Source: Anaerococcus provencensis (lineage in GTDB: Bacteria; Bacillota; Clostridia; Tissierellales; Peptoniphilaceae). Taken from it: a DNA stretch of 64,000 bases. The translations under genes and the position numbers were made by a program. The stretch lies in contig NZ_HG003685.1 in the NCBI RefSeq assembly GCF_000312365.2, positions 102,502 to 166,501 on the forward strand. Direction: 5' to 3'. Within the stretch, counting starts at the first letter, position 1. Every line of letters begins with the position of its first letter. Positions 54,231 through 62,503 of the stretch are shown here, one piece after another. The notes under the pieces are model-generated. The model searched no databases. It was not told where the DNA came from and saw only the letters and a list, made by a program, of their open reading frames with translations.

Positions 54231-55218
54231 TAATGTAAAAATTAGAGATGGAACAGGCTTTAAAGTTACTTTTATTATAGTATTGGCAATTCTTTGCATT
54301 TTTGCATTTTTTCTAGGAAACGCTGTAGGCACAATCAAAGTACCATTTTCTAAAATAATTCAGTCTTTTCATAATAATATTCCTGAAAGACAGATTATAT
54401 TTAATATTAGACTTCCAAGAATGATTCTATGTTTTTTAGTAGGAGCAAATTTATCTTTATCTGGAGCAATTTTACAGGCTATAATGAATAATCCACTTGC
54501 TGATCCTAGTATAATCGGTATTTCTAGTGGTGCTGGATTTTTTGGTATAGGAATGTTAATTTTATTTCCAGCTTTACAGCCATATGTACCCTTAGGAGCT
54601 TTTATTGGTGCGATGCTTGCAGCTATAATAATATACTCCCTAGCGTGGAATGGGGGAATAGATCCCAAGCGTATAATTCTAGCTGGCGTTGCGGTGTCTT
54701 CACTTTTTGGAGCTGGAATATCTGCTCTTATGATATTTTTTTCAGATAGGGTTCAGGGGACACTTTCATTTATGAATGGATCATTTAGCAAAGTTTCCTG
54801 GCCAGAATTAAAAATGATTTTGCCATACTCTATATTTGGCATAATTGTTTCTATTATACTTTCTGAAAAATTAAACATACTTACTTTAGGGGATGAAGTA
54901 GCTCGTGGGATAGGGCTTAAAGTTGAAAGATATAGGTTAATTTTTACAGCTTTAGCGGCTTTATTAGCTGCCAGTTCAGTTAGCGTTGTTGGATTATTGG
55001 GATTTGTAGGTTTAATAGTGCCCCACACTGTAAGAATGATAATTGGCAATGATTATAGATATATGATACCAACTTCTATATTTTTAGGGGGTGCATTAGT
55101 ATCTTTTTCGGATATATTTGCCAGAACTGTAATGAGTCCGTTTGAAATACCAGTGGGTATTATCATGGCTGCTCTAGGCGCTCCATTTTTTATCTTTTTA
55201 TTGAGGAAAACATTATGA
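54223..55218 (+). CDS. FecCD family heme/iron-complex permease
   Basis: 331-residue permease with about nine to ten helices. FecCD hallmarks are 'RLPRMILCFLVGANLSLSGA' and 'LLGFVGLIVPHTVRMIIGND'; 'AGFFGIGMLILF' and 'FARTVMSPFEIPVGIIMAAL' are also family blocks. The start chosen is ATG 54223 (MNNNVKIRDG), which overlaps the lipoprotein stop by 8 bases; upstream in-frame codons to 54181 lie inside that gene. A single permease gene suggests a homodimer. Confidence 0.9.
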   Translation: MNNNVKIRDGTGFKVTFIIVLAILCIFAFFLGNAVGTIKVPFSKIIQSFHNNIPERQIIFNIRLPRMILCFLVGANLSLSGAILQAIMNNPLADPSIIGISSGAGFFGIGMLILFPALQPYVPLGAFIGAMLAAIIIYSLAWNGGIDPKRIILAGVAVSSLFGAGISALMIFFSDRVQGTLSFMNGSFSKVSWPELKMILPYSIFGIIVSIILSEKLNILTLGDEVARGIGLKVERYRLIFTALAALLAASSVSVVGLLGFVGLIVPHTVRMIIGNDYRYMIPTSIFLGGALVSFSDIFARTVMSPFEIPVGIIMAALGAPFFIFLLRKTL

Positions 55219-55997
55219 AAATTCTTGAAGCTAAAAGTTTATATAAGGCATATAGTGAAAAAGATGTATTAGTTAATATTAATATAGAATTTGAGAAAGG
55301 TAAGATATATTCTCTAGTCGGAGCAAATGGTTCTGGTAAGACAACTTTACTAAAACTATTACATGGTGATTTGAAAGCTTCTAAAGGACAGATAATGCTT
55401 AATGGGGAAAATATTAACAATTTAAATGAGAGAGAGATCTCAACTCAAATAGCTATATTAAATCAGACAAACAATCAGAATATAGATTTTAAAGTTTCAA
55501 AACTAATTTCTTACGGAAGAAATCCCTATAAAAAGTTATTTGAAGGTATTACTAAAGAAGATGAAAAAATAATAGAATGGGCTCTAAATAAAACAGGATT
55601 AACTAAGTATAAAGACAGAAAACTAAATGAACTATCTGGTGGAGAAAAACAAAGGGTGTGGATAGCTATGGCTTTAACACAAAGACCACAAATTTTGATG
55701 TTAGACGAACCAACTACTTATTTGGATATAGCACATCAAATAAAAATCCTAGAACTAATCAAAAGATTAAATAAAGAAGAAAACATTACAATAGTAATGG
55801 TCTTGCATGATTTAAATCAGGCACTAAAATATTCTGACGAAGTAGTTGTGTTGAAGAACAAAAAAATTTTAAATCAAGGGCATCCAGATGAAATAATAAA
55901 TTCAAAAATATTAGACGATGCCTTTGGAGTCAATTCAATAGCAATTAATGATAGTAGACTTAGTCAAGCTGTATTCTATCCAATTGGATTTAAATAA
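55215..55997 (+). CDS. FecE-type ABC ATPase of the heme/iron transporter
   Basis: 260-residue nucleotide-binding subunit. Walker A is GANGSGKTT, the signature is LSGGEKQRVW, Walker B is ILMLDEPTTYLD and the H-loop is VLHDLNQ. It energises the permease. It overlaps the permease stop by 4 bases. Confidence 0.93.
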   Translation: MKILEAKSLYKAYSEKDVLVNINIEFEKGKIYSLVGANGSGKTTLLKLLHGDLKASKGQIMLNGENINNLNEREISTQIAILNQTNNQNIDFKVSKLISYGRNPYKKLFEGITKEDEKIIEWALNKTGLTKYKDRKLNELSGGEKQRVWIAMALTQRPQILMLDEPTTYLDIAHQIKILELIKRLNKEENITIVMVLHDLNQALKYSDEVVVLKNKKILNQGHPDEIINSKILDDAFGVNSIAINDSRLSQAVFYPIGFK

Positions 55998-56024
55998 AGA
56001 AAGAAATAAAGAAAAGAGGAAAAA

Positions 56025-56585
56025 ATGAAAAAAATATATTTAACTTTAGCATTTCTTGTAGCAATAACTCTAACTAGCTGTGGACAAAGCGAAGATCAAA
56101 ATAAAGAATCAGAAGCTTCAATTGAAACTAATCAGTCTGAAGCTCAAACAAAAAATGAAAAAGATGACGACTTATTTGAGCAAGAAGATGGAAAATTAGT
56201 TAGCTTAGACAAAGAAGCAGACAAATTAGATGCCCCAGCCTTAAAGACTATCTTAGATAAAGATTCAAAAACAGTAGAAATATATCCGGCTGATGAGAAT
56301 GGTGAAGTTGGATCTGATTATTATAAGTTTGACATAGAAAATAATACTTATGAAAAATACAAATATGTTTCGGCAATGGGAGAAGGATTTTACTATACAG
56401 GAGATTTAGACACTTGCGAATTAGAAAAAATCGAGAATAAGGACCACGATGACGTTACAGAATCAGTAAAAGAAGCGGGAAGATATGATAAGGCGGCAGA
56501 AAAAACAAAAAGTGAGATAAAAGATCTAAAATCATATTTTGAAGCTAGATATAACATGACTATGCAAGGAGCATTGGATAAATAA
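56025..56585 (+). CDS. Hypothetical lipoprotein at the end of the heme operon
   Basis: 186 residues, not recognised. A signal peptide with lipobox LTSCG (about residues 1-20, 'LAFLVAITLTSCGQSEDQ') is followed by an acidic, Glu/Ser/Asn-rich linker (about 20-60) and a soluble domain. The domain has 'KTVEIYPADENGEVGSDYYK', which reads like a beta-strand-rich fold, and a C-terminal helix ('KDLKSYFEARYNMTMQGALD'). It follows the ATPase after 27 bases with AGAGGA upstream and probably belongs to the operon. A second heme-binding lipoprotein is possible; no heme-ligand motif was seen. Confidence 0.75.
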   Translation: MKKIYLTLAFLVAITLTSCGQSEDQNKESEASIETNQSEAQTKNEKDDDLFEQEDGKLVSLDKEADKLDAPALKTILDKDSKTVEIYPADENGEVGSDYYKFDIENNTYEKYKYVSAMGEGFYYTGDLDTCELEKIENKDHDDVTESVKEAGRYDKAAEKTKSEIKDLKSYFEARYNMTMQGALDK

Positions 56586-56611
56586 TTTGAATATAGTGTG
56601 TATATATAAGC

Positions 56612-56654
56612 AATACTAAACACTCATTAAATCTACACACATGGCCAATCCCTA
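56612..56654 (+). repeat. 43-bp inverted dispersed repeat, left copy
   Basis: The reverse complement of this segment matches 62279-62321 at 40 of 43 positions (by eye). It lies after the lipoprotein stop. Confidence 0.7.
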
Positions 56655-56724
56655 TGAGTGATACTTTTTACTACATCATTAAGAGTTTTAAATACTTCAT
56701 TTCTAAAACCCTGATAGAGGGTAT

Positions 56725-58100
56725 TGTCAAATTTTTTGTGTAAACCCAAACTTATAAGTTTTTTAGATTTTATTACTCATTCCACAGATACAATCAAATC
56801 TTAGATTTGGTTGTATCTGTGGAATCGCTCACTTTCTCTATCATCTTTTCCAATTCATATTTTACTAATCCAAAGCCTAGGTGTGTTCTTTCTGAAAACT
56901 TGTTACTATATTCTGATACTATTCTATAGACTCCTTTGTCTAGGCTTTCTTCATTTGGAAATTGTACTTTTTGTTTTAATTTTCTTTTTGTATCTTTGTT
57001 GAAATTTTCACATATGTTGTTGGTGTATAAGCTTCTCCTTATTTCCTTGGGAAAGAGCATGAATGTGAATAGGTTATCTTTTCCTTCTAGCAGTTTTTTT
57101 AGTTTTGGATACCTACCTGACCATTTTGTTAAGAATTCTTCTAATCTTTTTTCTGCTGTTTCTATGTCCTCTGCGCTATAGATTTGTTTTGCATCTTTTG
57201 ATACTTCTAGTTTATCTTTTGCTCTTACTTTATTTTCTATGTTTCTCATTAGGTGTGTCCAGCAGGTTTGGTGTTTTGATTTTGGAAATATATCTGTTAC
57301 CGCCTCTTTTAAACCTACTAGTCCATCACTTACAAAGAGTAATACATTTTCTAATCCTCTGCTCTTTAATTCTACTAACATTTCTTTGTAGTTATTTGCT
57401 GATTCTTCAGGAAATAATGAATAGTCTAATACTTCTTTGTTTCCGTTTGGATCTATACCGATTATTACATGTAGGGCTTCTTTTGCTACTGAATCCCTTC
57501 TTACTGGTAAGTATGTAGCGTCACAATACAAAACTACAAAGTCTTTTTTGATTTTGCGATTGTGGTAGGATTCTATTTCATTTTTCATTACTTTTGATAT
57601 ATTTGATATGGTAGTTGGAGAATAATTATTTCCATACATTTTTTCTAATAGGTCTGCTATTTCTCTTGTAGTTATACCTTTCTTGTATAGAGTGATGACC
57701 ATATTCTCAAGATTATCTGTGTTTCTAGCATATGCTTTTACAGTTTCTTGTTTAAATTCACCCGCTCTATCTCTTGGTATTTGAAGCTCAAGTTCTCCAA
57801 ATCTAGTCTTTAAGTTTCTGTGATAATATCCGTTTCTTGAATTACCAGAGCCATAGCCTTTATATTCCCATTTTTCATAGTTTAAAAATACTGTTAGTTC
57901 TGATTTTAATAGATCATTAATAGCTATTTCTAACTGGTGCCTAAAAAATTCATTAATATCTAATCCTTGGGCTAGTATTTGTATTAATTCTGTGTTAAAA
58001 TTATTCATAAGAGAACTCCTTGTTGGTTTATGTTTTTCTTTTTTTAACAAAACTTTACAAGTTTGAGTTCTTTTTTTCTATTTTACACATAATATTTTAT
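56725..58100 (-). mobile_element. IS256-family insertion sequence (limits approximate)
   Basis: Contains one IS256 transposase. The ends are estimated from a shared TGTGTAAA (56737-56744) and TTTACACA (58082-58089), which point in opposite directions as terminal inverted repeats would. No clean target duplication was found. A 19-bp hairpin (56782-56822, one wobble) covers the 3' end of the transposase gene. It sits between a dispersed repeat and an ABC ATPase fragment. Confidence 0.6.
56794..58008 (-). CDS. IS256-family transposase
   Basis: 404-residue DDE transposase, apparently complete. The DDE region includes 'VLYCDATYLPVRRDSVAKEA' (Asp), 'ENVLLFVSDGLVGLKEAVTD' (second Asp) and the 'NICENFNKDTKRKLK' helix with the Glu; the C-helix motif is 'HQTCWTHLMRNIENKVRAKD'. 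The start is ATG 58008 (MNNFNTELIQILAQ) with AAGGAG 7 bases upstream. The longer reading to 58050 adds 14 unsupported residues. Confidence 0.92.
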   Translation of the reverse strand: MNNFNTELIQILAQGLDINEFFRHQLEIAINDLLKSELTVFLNYEKWEYKGYGSGNSRNGYYHRNLKTRFGELELQIPRDRAGEFKQETVKAYARNTDNLENMVITLYKKGITTREIADLLEKMYGNNYSPTTISNISKVMKNEIESYHNRKIKKDFVVLYCDATYLPVRRDSVAKEALHVIIGIDPNGNKEVLDYSLFPEESANNYKEMLVELKSRGLENVLLFVSDGLVGLKEAVTDIFPKSKHQTCWTHLMRNIENKVRAKDKLEVSKDAKQIYSAEDIETAEKRLEEFLTKWSGRYPKLKKLLEGKDNLFTFMLFPKEIRRSLYTNNICENFNKDTKRKLKQKVQFPNEESLDKGVYRIVSEYSNKFSERTHLGFGLVKYELEKMIEKVSDSTDTTKSKI

Positions 58101-58107
58101 ACTATGT

Positions 58108-58503
58108 CAATCTACTTATTTATTAAATGGTACGATTAAAGAAAATATTTTATTAGGAGAAGATATTCAAGGAGAGAAACTGTTGGATATTATTAATAAG
58201 TCTCAGCTCACAGAATTTATTAAAAGGCAACCGAAAGGATTAGATACAATGTTAACTTCAAATGGCCATAATATTTCTGGAGGTGAAAAACAAAGAATTG
58301 CATTAGCTCGTTCTTTAGTTAAAAATGTTGATTTTATCCTGATTGATGAGTCTACATCTCAACTTGATAAAGTAAACAGAAGAGCAATAGAAGAAATAAT
58401 ACTCAATTTTAAAGATGTAGGCGTAATATATGTTAGTCATAATACAGATGAAATAATGATAAACAAATTTGATAAAATATTAGATAGCAAAGAGTTTAAA
58501 TAG
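58108..58503 (+). pseudogene. C-terminal fragment of an ABC exporter ATPase domain
   Basis: Reads QSTYLLNGTIKENILLG onward, the Q-loop side of an exporter ATPase, through the signature 'NISGGEKQRIALARSLVKNV', Walker B 'VDFILIDESTSQLD' and H-loop 'VIYVSHNTDE'. There is no start codon, Walker A or transmembrane domain. The break at 58107 coincides with an AT-rich repeat that abuts the IS256 end, so the 5' part was lost at or near that insertion. An ATG at 58183 would give only 106 residues. No other part of the gene was seen within the window. Confidence 0.85.
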
Positions 58504-58591
58504 CAATTAGGTCAAATGATATTACTTTTATGACTAGCTATATCAATTATAAATGCTTAAAAAATATAATGAAAGTTACTAATTATTCAAG

Positions 58592-58634
58592 TTCATATTA
58601 TTGTGTAAATTCATATAGTATAATATTTTATACT
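58592..58634 (+). repeat. 43-bp direct dispersed repeat, copy A
   Basis: Identical over 43 bases to 60412-60454. It ends in the palindrome AGTATAA-TATT-TTATACT (58617-58634). Its last part also matches the bases at the IS256 right boundary (58091-58106). Confidence 0.8.
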
Positions 58635-58683
58635 TTGAAATGTTTATCTAAAGCGAATATAATAAGTTGTAAGAGGTATATTT

Positions 58684-58782
58684 ATGAAGATTTTATTAAT
58701 AAATCATCCTAAGAACAAGCTTAACTCTGTACAAACAAAACAGATAAAACTGATGAAACATTGTACAGAGTATAGCAAATAG
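58684..58782 (+). CDS. Possible 32-residue peptide
   Basis: ATG at 58684 with AGAGGT 6 bases upstream; encodes MKILLINHPKNKLNSVQTKQ... to TAG at 58780. It is Lys/Asn-rich with no recognised family, and it spans an 11-bp inverted repeat. It may be a decayed gene start rather than a real product. Confidence 0.2.
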   Translation: MKILLINHPKNKLNSVQTKQIKLMKHCTEYSK

Positions 58783-58874
58783 ATTGCATTTAAGATTTCA
58801 TTGGGAAATACAAAAATTAGGTCATTTATATGGCTTTATTTTGGTGTGCATTTCTCGATATATAATTAAAATGT

Positions 58875-58910
58875 AAAAGGCTACTGGCAATGTTTTGTCT
58901 GTAGCCTTTT
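58875..58910 (+). terminator. Terminator-like hairpin before the MATE gene
   Basis: Perfect 10-bp stem AAAAGGCTAC / GTAGCCTTTT with a 16-base loop and a T-rich tail. No intact gene immediately upstream. Confidence 0.65.
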
Positions 58911-59008
58911 GTTATATTTTAAAGCAAAGGGCAGATATTGGATTGTATTTATGCCTTTTTTTTGCATAAACTGCGGAAGTTATATATTGAGAAATGGAGA
59001 ATAATAAA

Positions 59009-60358
59009 ATGAATGAAAATAGAATAAAAATATTGAAAGAAGAAAATATTGATAAAGCACTCTTTAAGCTTGGGATTCCTATGGTTATCAGCTTATTGGT
59101 AGCTGCGTTATACAATGTTGTAGATACTTATTTTGTTTCTGGACTTGGGAAAGAAGCTGTAGCTGCCGTTTCAGTTGCATTTCCAATTCAACTTATCTTT
59201 TTAGGAATAGGATTAACATTTGGAGCAGGAGCAGGCTCTTATATTTCACGATTATTAGGAGCGAAAAATAACAAAGAAGCAAATATTGTAGCTACAGTTT
59301 CTTTATTTTCTAGCGCTATTATGGCGATAATACTAGCAATTGTGTTATTTTACTCTTTAGATAGTGTGATGAAGTTTATGGGAGCGACTCCAGTTATTAT
59401 GGAACTTGCTAAAACATATACTAGTCTGTTTATAATAGGTGGAGTTTTAGGAGCTGTGAATGTTACTCTAGGGAATTTAGCAGTTTCACAGGGAGCAGCT
59501 AAAATCTCCTTGAAAGCAATGATTGTAGGATCTTTATCAAATATAATTTTAGATCCAATATTCATCTTTAAATTAAATTTGGGAGTGAAAGGTGCTGCAA
59601 TTGCAACACTAATAGCTAGAGTTATAACTAGTTTAATGTATTTTATTTACTTTATTGGAGATAAAAATTTAATTAAAATTAAAATACAGAACTTCAAACC
59701 TACAGTTGCAATTTATAAAGAAATACTAAAAATAGGAATATCTCTATTAATACTTCAGATTTTGCAAACCATAGCAATAAGTAAAATATCTTATGCTGCT
59801 TCTTTTTATGGAGAGGAAGCAATAGCAGCAATGGGAATAGTTCTTAGAATAGTAACTCTTGGTACAAATGTAGTAGTAGGATATATGAAAGGATTACAAC
59901 CTATAGCAGGTTTTAATTACGGAGCTAAAAATTATGAAAGAGTACAAGAAGCTATAAAATCGAGCATAAAATGGACGACTCTATTTTGTATAGTTTGGAC
60001 AGTTATTATATATTTATTTGCACCAAGTATATTATCAATATTTGGGAAAGATAAGGATGTACTGAGGATAGCAATTTCAGCTTTAAAAGCTGGGGTAATA
60101 ATGTTTATAACATTTGGATTTCAATTTACCTACGCAACATTATATTTAGCAATAGGTAAAGCATTGGCTGGAGCTTTTTTAAATTCCCTAAGACAAGGCA
60201 TTGTATTTATACCAGTTATTTTACTATTACCCAAAATGATGGGATTAGATGGTGTGATATATGCTCAAGCAATATCGGATGCATTGACAACAATAATTAC
60301 GATTCCTTTTGCTATTAGTGTTCATAAGCAATTAAATTTAAAGAATGTAGTTATATAG
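59009..60358 (+). CDS. MATE family efflux transporter
   Basis: 449-residue, 12-helix multidrug/toxin exporter. Family blocks are 'LFKLGIPMVISLLVAALYNV' and VDTYFVSGLGKEAVAAVS in the first half, and 'GYMKGLQPIAGFNYGAKNYE' and 'FAPSILSIFGKDKDVLR' in the second. The pump uses Na+ or H+; the substrate is unknown. The start chosen is ATG 59009 (MNENRIKIL) with TGGAG 9 bases upstream; ATG 58994 is in frame but lacks one. It is in an accessory region and may have been acquired. Confidence 0.92.
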   Translation: MNENRIKILKEENIDKALFKLGIPMVISLLVAALYNVVDTYFVSGLGKEAVAAVSVAFPIQLIFLGIGLTFGAGAGSYISRLLGAKNNKEANIVATVSLFSSAIMAIILAIVLFYSLDSVMKFMGATPVIMELAKTYTSLFIIGGVLGAVNVTLGNLAVSQGAAKISLKAMIVGSLSNIILDPIFIFKLNLGVKGAAIATLIARVITSLMYFIYFIGDKNLIKIKIQNFKPTVAIYKEILKIGISLLILQILQTIAISKISYAASFYGEEAIAAMGIVLRIVTLGTNVVVGYMKGLQPIAGFNYGAKNYERVQEAIKSSIKWTTLFCIVWTVIIYLFAPSILSIFGKDKDVLRIAISALKAGVIMFITFGFQFTYATLYLAIGKALAGAFLNSLRQGIVFIPVILLLPKMMGLDGVIYAQAISDALTTIITIPFAISVHKQLNLKNVVI

Positions 60359-60411
60359 AATGATCCTGATTGATTTTAAATGCTATAATATTTTTATTAA
60401 TACTATTGGGT

Positions 60412-60454
60412 TTCATATTATTGTGTAAATTCATATAGTATAATATTTTATACT
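60412..60454 (+). repeat. 43-bp direct dispersed repeat, copy B
   Basis: Identical to 58592-58634, with the same AGTATAA/TTATACT palindrome (60437-60454). The two copies flank the MATE gene. A 14-base piece also recurs in inverted orientation at 62464-62477. Confidence 0.8.
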
Positions 60455-60566
60455 ATGCAAGATCTTAAGGGTCTTACATTACTTATTGATTAAAATATTT
60501 TTCAACTTATAATAATTATATAATATGTTTTTAGATAATATCCGTGTAATGAAAGAGGGGGAGGGT

Positions 60567-61088
60567 ATGGATGTATTATTAGTGATAGATTTGCAAAATG
60601 ATTTTATAGATGGGACTCTTGGCAATGCTGGTAATGATGAAATAGTAAAGCCTATAGAAAAATTAGTAGAAGAATTTGAAGGAGAAGTAATTTTTACTAG
60701 AGATACTCATGATGATAATTATTTGCAAAGCCTTGAAGGAAGACACCTACCGCTAACACATTGCATAAAAAATACAAATGGGTGGGAAATTAGGATTGAT
60801 ACAAAGGATAAAAAAATCATTAATAAACCTTCATTTGGATCCTATGAACTGGTAGAGTATCTAAAAAAATTAAATGAAAAAGAAAAAGTTGAAAATATTT
60901 ATATGGTAGGAATCTGCACAGATATTTGTGTTTTATCCAATGCTATCATGATAAAAAATGCACTTTTAAATACAGAAGTTACAGTAATAGAAGATCTATG
61001 CAAGGCAACAAGCGAAAGAAACCATAAGATAGCCCTTGATGCTATGAAATCTTGTCAGGTTAATATAGTGGATTCTAAAAATTACTAA
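60567..61088 (+). CDS. Isochorismatase-family cysteine hydrolase (nicotinamidase-like)
   Basis: 173-residue cysteine hydrolase. Catalytic Asp is in 'LLVIDLQNDFIDGTL', Lys in 'KIINKPSFGSYEL' and Cys in 'MVGICTDICVLSNAIM'. A metal-binding DxH reads 'FTRDTHDDNY', which favours nicotinamidase (PncA) over isochorismatase. The start is ATG 60567 with GGGAGG 2-6 bases upstream, after an in-frame ATG at 60525 that lacks one. No NAD genes adjoin it. Confidence 0.83.
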   Translation: MDVLLVIDLQNDFIDGTLGNAGNDEIVKPIEKLVEEFEGEVIFTRDTHDDNYLQSLEGRHLPLTHCIKNTNGWEIRIDTKDKKIINKPSFGSYELVEYLKKLNEKEKVENIYMVGICTDICVLSNAIMIKNALLNTEVTVIEDLCKATSERNHKIALDAMKSCQVNIVDSKNY

Positions 61089-61172
61089 GTTAAATAAAAA
61101 AATAATTAAGAACTATGAGCCTATCAAAAATAGCTTTAGAGTGTTATTTTGATTTATTTAAAAGAAAAATTG

Positions 61173-61243
61173 GGTCATTTGATTTATCCTGGTTTTGTTT
61201 GTTATTAAAACATTGCACCAGTTTAAGATCAAATGATCTTTTT
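61173..61243 (+). terminator. Terminator-like structure after the hydrolase gene
   Basis: Outer stem GGTCATTTGAT (61173-61183) / ATCAAATGATC (61228-61238), nested CTGGT / ACCAG pair, then TTTTT. It lies in the 265-base gap before the next gene. Confidence 0.6.
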
Positions 61244-61353
61244 ATGATTTACTGATATTATCCAAAAATTTTATAAGTTTTTATATTATATATTGCTTAA
61301 ATTATTTTTCACATTATAATGATTGAAGAATATATAGTTTAGGAGTTTATGAT

Positions 61354-62250
61354 ATGAATACAATTAGTAAATATGTTTCTAAAAACAAAGCATTATCCAT
61401 TGCTCAAATTTTGATTATTTTAGCTATTATTTTAGAAAATATAGCCTTGGCCCTGCCATTTTATGTAAGAGAAGGAATACTTACATCTATAAAAGCTATA
61501 GCTAATTCCTACACAGTTCAAGGAAATTGGTCGGTGATTATACTTTTATCTTCTTTTGCCATTGTCTATTCTCTATTATCTGGTAATGATATATTTCTTT
61601 TAATTTTTTCGGCAATTAATCTAACCTTTACAAAAAAATGTTTTAAAGCGTACACAGGTACTAGGTGGATGCTATTTTCTCATCTTGAGCATCTAGGTAT
61701 TGGAGCAAAATATCTACAAAAGTCTAATATTATTTTACTTATAGGAATAATTTTATATGCAATATTAAAGTATGTATTTAAACTTGATTTTAATAGTGAT
61801 AACCTAATTAGCAAAGGTGATTTGAAAATAAAAGTAAAAAATATTATAGATGACTGTAAAAATTCTTCTAAGAGTAAAAAAGCTCTTTATATATTTTCTT
61901 TTGTTCTTATAATTTCCGTTTTTATGGTATTTAAAGAAAATAAACTAATGGGTACCAATGTTAAAGTTCCTGCTTTCGGGGTTAGTGCGCTAGGCGCATA
62001 TTTAACACTTATTTTTGGAATATACATATTAAATTCCTTGCTAAATAATAAATACGACAAGGTTAAAATAGGTGTTATTATAGAAATTATAATAAAGATT
62101 TTATTTTTCAGAAAAGGTCAAGTTTTGGAACACGACATGTCTACTAGCGTATGGACAACTATTTCTCTAAGCTTAGGATATTGTCTATATACTATTGCTA
62201 TTATTGGATGTGCGATGGTCTTAGTAAGGTACCTATCAAAAAAATTCTAA
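61354..62250 (+). CDS. Hypothetical membrane protein
   Basis: 298 residues, not recognised. Seven or eight hydrophobic helices are visible, the first at about residues 15-37 ('SIAQILIILAIILENIALAL') and the last at the C-terminus ('YCLYTIAIIGCAMVLVRYLS'). A soluble, lysine-rich loop lies at about residues 150-178. No catalytic motif seen. Strong AGGAG ribosome binding site. It stands alone between the hydrolase and a convergent operon and falls in the accessory region flanked by 43-bp inverted repeats. Confidence 0.7.
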   Translation: MNTISKYVSKNKALSIAQILIILAIILENIALALPFYVREGILTSIKAIANSYTVQGNWSVIILLSSFAIVYSLLSGNDIFLLIFSAINLTFTKKCFKAYTGTRWMLFSHLEHLGIGAKYLQKSNIILLIGIILYAILKYVFKLDFNSDNLISKGDLKIKVKNIIDDCKNSSKSKKALYIFSFVLIISVFMVFKENKLMGTNVKVPAFGVSALGAYLTLIFGIYILNSLLNNKYDKVKIGVIIEIIIKILFFRKGQVLEHDMSTSVWTTISLSLGYCLYTIAIIGCAMVLVRYLSKKF

Positions 62251-62278
62251 TAATTAATACGAAACTATAGATAATAGC

Positions 62279-62321
62279 TAGGGATTGGTTATGTGTATAG
62301 ATTTAATGAGTGTTTAGTATT
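62279..62321 (-). repeat. 43-bp inverted dispersed repeat, right copy
   Basis: Matches the reverse complement of 56612-56654 at 40 of 43 bases. With the left copy it encloses about 5.6 kb (IS256, ABC fragment, MATE, hydrolase, membrane protein). Confidence 0.7.
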
Positions 62322-62362
62322 ATGCCTTAATACATTGATATTTAGCCATTTAAAGACAAAAA

Positions 62363-62397
62363 AAAGTAGATAAGATTGTTACTTTCTTATCTACTTT
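62363..62397 (-). terminator. Terminator of the right-end ABC operon
   Basis: Perfect 13-bp stem AAAGTAGATAAGA / TCTTATCTACTTT with a 9-base loop. On the minus strand it is followed by eight T residues, so it serves the minus-strand operon ending at 62504. Confidence 0.8.
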
Positions 62398-62503
62398 GTC
62401 GATGGTCTAAATCATCAAAACTATATATTAGGATCTAATGTAACAGTAATTATTGTATTAGGTGAATTTACACAATATAATGGACTTGTTTTTATTTTAC
62501 AAT

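Larger units (their letters stand above)
58504..59008. other. Intergenic region with repeats and a terminator
   Basis: About 505 bases. Contents: a 43-bp direct repeat (58592-58634), an 11-bp inverted repeat ACTCTGTACAA (58724-58734) / TTGTACAGAGT (58761-58771), a possible 32-codon ORF overlapping it (58684-58782, MKILLINHPKNKL...), and a strong terminator-like hairpin (58875-58910). No intact gene recognised. Confidence 0.5.

Noticed and set aside
7249-55218. Repeated 8-, 4- and 1-base gene overlaps (for example at 7249, 21283, 25945, 44503, 45461, 54223)
   Set aside because: These are the common stop-start overlap lengths in compact bacterial operons. They support coupling but are not unusual.
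57105-57518. 137-codon plus-strand ORF rich in Leu
   Set aside because: Shadow of the IS256 transposase on the opposite strand; almost only Leu, Phe and Ser with no start site.
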